The notes under the pieces are model-generated. The model saw only the letters and a program-made list of their open reading frames with translations, was not told where the DNA came from and searched no databases. A stretch of DNA of 43,715 nt from an uncultured Clostridia bacterium (GTDB lineage: Bacteria; Bacillota; Clostridia; Oscillospirales; CAG-272): the NCBI GenBank assembly GCA_946407735.1, contig CAMJPL010000026.1, forward strand, positions 1 to 43,715, in the 5' to 3' direction. A program made the position numbers and the translations under genes. Positions 41,491 to 43,715 of the stretch are shown here, in pieces (position 1 is the first letter of the stretch; each line of letters begins with the position of its first letter).

Positions 41491-43500
41491 ATGACAGAGG
41501 CAATAAAGGCTCTGCGCGCGTATATACTTCCCCGCTCGCAGAAGGAATTCAGGCGTGACAATTCGTTTATAGATCCCGCGTCTTACCGCACCGGCCCGGA
41601 CCTGAGGCTGAGGGCCGCGAAGCGTCTCTCTGCCGCCCTTGACGGCGAGATCCCGGTCATCCTCGACGGCGAGAAGATCACCGGCCTTCGCACTCTCGCG
41701 AACCTGCCGGATATCCTGACGCCGGAGGAGAACGAGGCGATATGGGCGGAGAATTACAAGCATGAGCAGGGCTATGTCTGCAACATCTGCCCCGATTACA
41801 CGATGCTGATATCCCGCGGCCTCGACGCCGTCATAGCCGAGAACGTGGACGACGAGCCGACCGTCATCGCCCTCGAGGCGGTGAAGCGCTTCGCCGAAAG
41901 CTACCGCGAAAAGGCGCTTGAGATCGGGCGCGACGATATCGCCGAGACGCTCTCCGTCGTTCCGGCGGGACCCGCCGTGACGCTGAGGCAGGCGCTGCAG
42001 TTTCTGCGCCTGATCCACCTCGCGCTCTGGGCGGAGGGGGAGTATCACATAATCCTCGGTCGCTTCGATCAGTACATGCAGCCCTATTACGAGCATGATA
42101 TAAAAGCCGGGATCATCGACCGCGGCGGCGCTCTCGAGCTCGTCGAGGACTTCTTCCTCAACTGCAACAAGGACAGCGACCTCTATCCCGGCATGCAGCA
42201 GGGCGACAACGGTCAGTCGCTCATCCTCGGCGGGTACGATCTGGACGGCCGCGACATGTTCAACGAGATGTCGCAGATCGTCTTCGACGCATCGCTCGAG
42301 CTCAAAGTGATCGATCCCAAGATCAATCTGCGCGTCAGCTCGAAAACGCCGATCGAGCGGTACAAGATGGCGACCCGCCTCACCGCCGCCGGTCTCGGCT
42401 TCCCGCAGTACGAAAACGACGACGTCGTCGTGCCGGGGCTTGTCCGGCTCGGCTATGACAGAGCCGACGCCGTGAATTACGTCGTCGCGGCCTGCTGGGA
42501 GTTCATCGTGCCGGGAGTCGGCGTCGACGTGCCGAATATCGACGCTCTGAGCTTCGTCGGCGAAGTGAACGCCGCCGTCGAGTTCGATCTTTCGTCCTGC
42601 CCGACCTTCGACGATTTCAGGGACGCCGTCATGCGCAGGATCGACGCCGAGGCGAAGCGGATCACCGGGGCGCACGACAGCCTCTGGATGCGTCCGGCTC
42701 CGCTGATGAGCCTTATGTTCGCCGAAAAGAAGACCCGCGACGTCTCTGACGGCGCGAAATACAACAATTACGGCATCCACGGCACCGGCATAGGTCCGGC
42801 GGTGGATTCGATCCTCGCCGTGAAGAAGCTGGTCTACGAGGACAGGACCCTCGACGCCGAGGGGCTGATAAAGATGCTGAGATCGGACTTCATCGGCTAT
42901 GAGGCGATACGCTCCTCCGTCATGAGCGATGGGCGCAAATTCGGCGCAGACGAGCCGGAGTCGAACGCGATGGCGTCGGCGCTGCTCAGCCGCTTTGCCG
43001 ACGCGATAGACGGCATAAGGAACGACCGCGGCGGCATCTGGCGCGCCGGGACGGGAAGCGCGATGTATTACGTCTTCCACGCGAAGGACATCGGCGCGTC
43101 GCCTGACGGACGCCTCGCGGGAGGATATCTGCCGGCCAACTACAGCCCGTCTCTCGGGCTAAAGCTCCCCGGCCCGATCTCGATCGTCCGCAGCTTCACC
43201 GAGCCGGATCTGACGAAGGTGATCAACGGCGGCCCGCTTACCCTTGAATTCGCCGCCTCCGCCGTGCGCGATCAGGCGGGGATAGACAAGATAGCGATGC
43301 TGGTGCGGCTCTTCGTTGTCCGCGGCGGCCATCAGCTGCAGCTTAACGTGCTGGACAAGGCGCATCTCCTCGACGCGCAGGAGCATCCGGAGAAATACAA
43401 GAATCTCGTTGTCCGCGTCTGGGGCTGGAGCGGCTATTTCGTCGAGCTTGACAGGTGTTATCAGGATCAGATCATACAGAGGGCGGATCTGACGGTATAA
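41491..43500 (+). CDS. glycyl radical enzyme of the pyruvate formate-lyase family, substrate unassigned
   Basis: 669 residues. The glycyl radical loop near the C-terminus is VRVWGWSGYFVELD with Gly645 as the predicted radical site, where canonical enzymes have RVxGY. The thiyl-radical cysteine is Cys335 in YVVAACWEFIVPG, where choline, glycerol and diol lyases have GCVE. The protein is shorter than typical members (about 780-850). This combination does not match PFL, CutC, glycerol dehydratase or hydroxyphenylacetate decarboxylase as I know them. No radical-SAM activase is encoded in the window; it may lie beyond the end. It follows the lipoprotein by 38 bp. A dehydratase, lyase or C-C cleaving reaction is possible. 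Confidence 0.88.
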   Translation: MTEAIKALRAYILPRSQKEFRRDNSFIDPASYRTGPDLRLRAAKRLSAALDGEIPVILDGEKITGLRTLANLPDILTPEENEAIWAENYKHEQGYVCNICPDYTMLISRGLDAVIAENVDDEPTVIALEAVKRFAESYREKALEIGRDDIAETLSVVPAGPAVTLRQALQFLRLIHLALWAEGEYHIILGRFDQYMQPYYEHDIKAGIIDRGGALELVEDFFLNCNKDSDLYPGMQQGDNGQSLILGGYDLDGRDMFNEMSQIVFDASLELKVIDPKINLRVSSKTPIERYKMATRLTAAGLGFPQYENDDVVVPGLVRLGYDRADAVNYVVAACWEFIVPGVGVDVPNIDALSFVGEVNAAVEFDLSSCPTFDDFRDAVMRRIDAEAKRITGAHDSLWMRPAPLMSLMFAEKKTRDVSDGAKYNNYGIHGTGIGPAVDSILAVKKLVYEDRTLDAEGLIKMLRSDFIGYEAIRSSVMSDGRKFGADEPESNAMASALLSRFADAIDGIRNDRGGIWRAGTGSAMYYVFHAKDIGASPDGRLAGGYLPANYSPSLGLKLPGPISIVRSFTEPDLTKVINGGPLTLEFAASAVRDQAGIDKIAMLVRLFVVRGGHQLQLNVLDKAHLLDAQEHPEKYKNLVVRVWGWSGYFVELDRCYQDQIIQRADLTV

Positions 43501-43532
43501 GGATCGGCAGGTCCGCGGAGATGGGGGAGGTT

Positions 43533-43715
43533 GGGATCCTATATCAGACTGACAATCTGATTGTATGACTTTATTCATTGTTGGAATGGGACTGAATACT
43601 TTTCGATTCTCAGACTTAATACTCTGAATATTCCATTATTCCTCCATTGGAATGGGACGTTCCCCCGCTGCCGCGGGGGCGCCCTCGCCGGGCAGGCGCC
43701 CTACGCGGGCGGCGC
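43533..43715 (-). repeat. GC-capped dispersed repeat, copy 3 (window end, inverted)
   Basis: Read on the minus strand it matches copies 1 and 2: GC-rich block starting at the window end, then the tail with CCCATTCC units beginning at 43656 and 43590 (66 bp apart), each with an ATATTC...GAATAT-type palindrome. Nothing gene-like was seen in 43501-43532. Confidence 0.85.

Noticed and set aside
1..43715. Inverted end repeats taken as the termini of one 43-kb transposon or island
   Set aside because: A third copy lies at 4.1 kb in direct orientation, the copies are only partly alike and housekeeping genes (lepA, mrnC, nrdD, recX) lie between. Contig breakage in dispersed repeats is the simpler reading.

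Overview
The window looks like part of the chromosome of a GC-rich, strictly anaerobic clostridial (Bacillota) bacterium, most likely a gut or rumen lineage. It carries Mini-ribonuclease III, LepA, RecX, a MoxR/DUF58/transglutaminase operon, an MGDG-synthase-type glycosyltransferase and two oxygen-sensitive glycyl radical enzymes. It also carries several lipoprotein solute-binding proteins. Promoters are near-consensus sigma-A sites, most with a 17-bp spacer and TATAAT or a close variant as the -10. Both window ends lie in the same dispersed repeat family in opposite orientation, so the sequence is probably a contig that broke in repeats.

Layout. 1-296: GC-capped dispersed repeat. 296-3479 (minus): a three-gene GlpA-like flavoenzyme / NAD(P)-FAD oxidoreductase / DUF1667 operon. 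3480-4424: no gene, but a dense run of palindromes and a second copy of the dispersed repeat. 4490-10250: MoxR ATPase, DUF58 protein and transglutaminase membrane protein. 10276-14803: mrnC, wecB, ROK sugar kinase, a small repeat-bearing protein and a solute-binding lipoprotein. 15055-18926 (minus): TIM-barrel isomerase, isopropylmalate/Re-citrate-synthase-family enzyme, glycosyltransferase. 19138-23012: putative beta-propeller protein and nrdD with probable NrdR boxes. 23179-24642 (minus): second solute-binding protein.

24781-26998 (minus) is the most interesting segment. A consensus promoter drives a 494-residue TnpB/Cas12-like RuvC nuclease that has lost the TnpB zinc-ribbon cysteines. It is followed by about 270 nt of structured non-coding DNA, a short CRISPR array (four identical 32-bp repeats plus a degenerate terminal one, spacers of 33-35 bp) and an intrinsic terminator. 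The repeat folds on the same strand into a bulged hairpin with a GNRA (GCGA) loop, and the degenerate repeat lies at the far end. All of this agrees with one transcription unit reading effector, leader, array, terminator. No cas1, cas2 or tnpA is present. It is a candidate minimal type V-U-like system.

27146-34018: UroD-like protein, DUF5107-TPR protein, a frameshifted solute-binding protein and an alpha/beta hydrolase, probably one catabolic operon. 34305-41452: SPFH protein, recX, SGNH hydrolase plus DUF4358 lipoprotein, a PIN-type toxin-antitoxin pair, lepA and two small envelope proteins. 41491-43500: an unassigned glycyl radical enzyme. 43501-43715: inverted copy of the end repeat.

Across the window a second dispersed element (about 45-120 bp; a left arm resembling AAAGTCTTGGAAG followed by one or more long hairpins) sits just after stop codons. 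At least seven copies are visible, nearly all oriented with the gene they follow.
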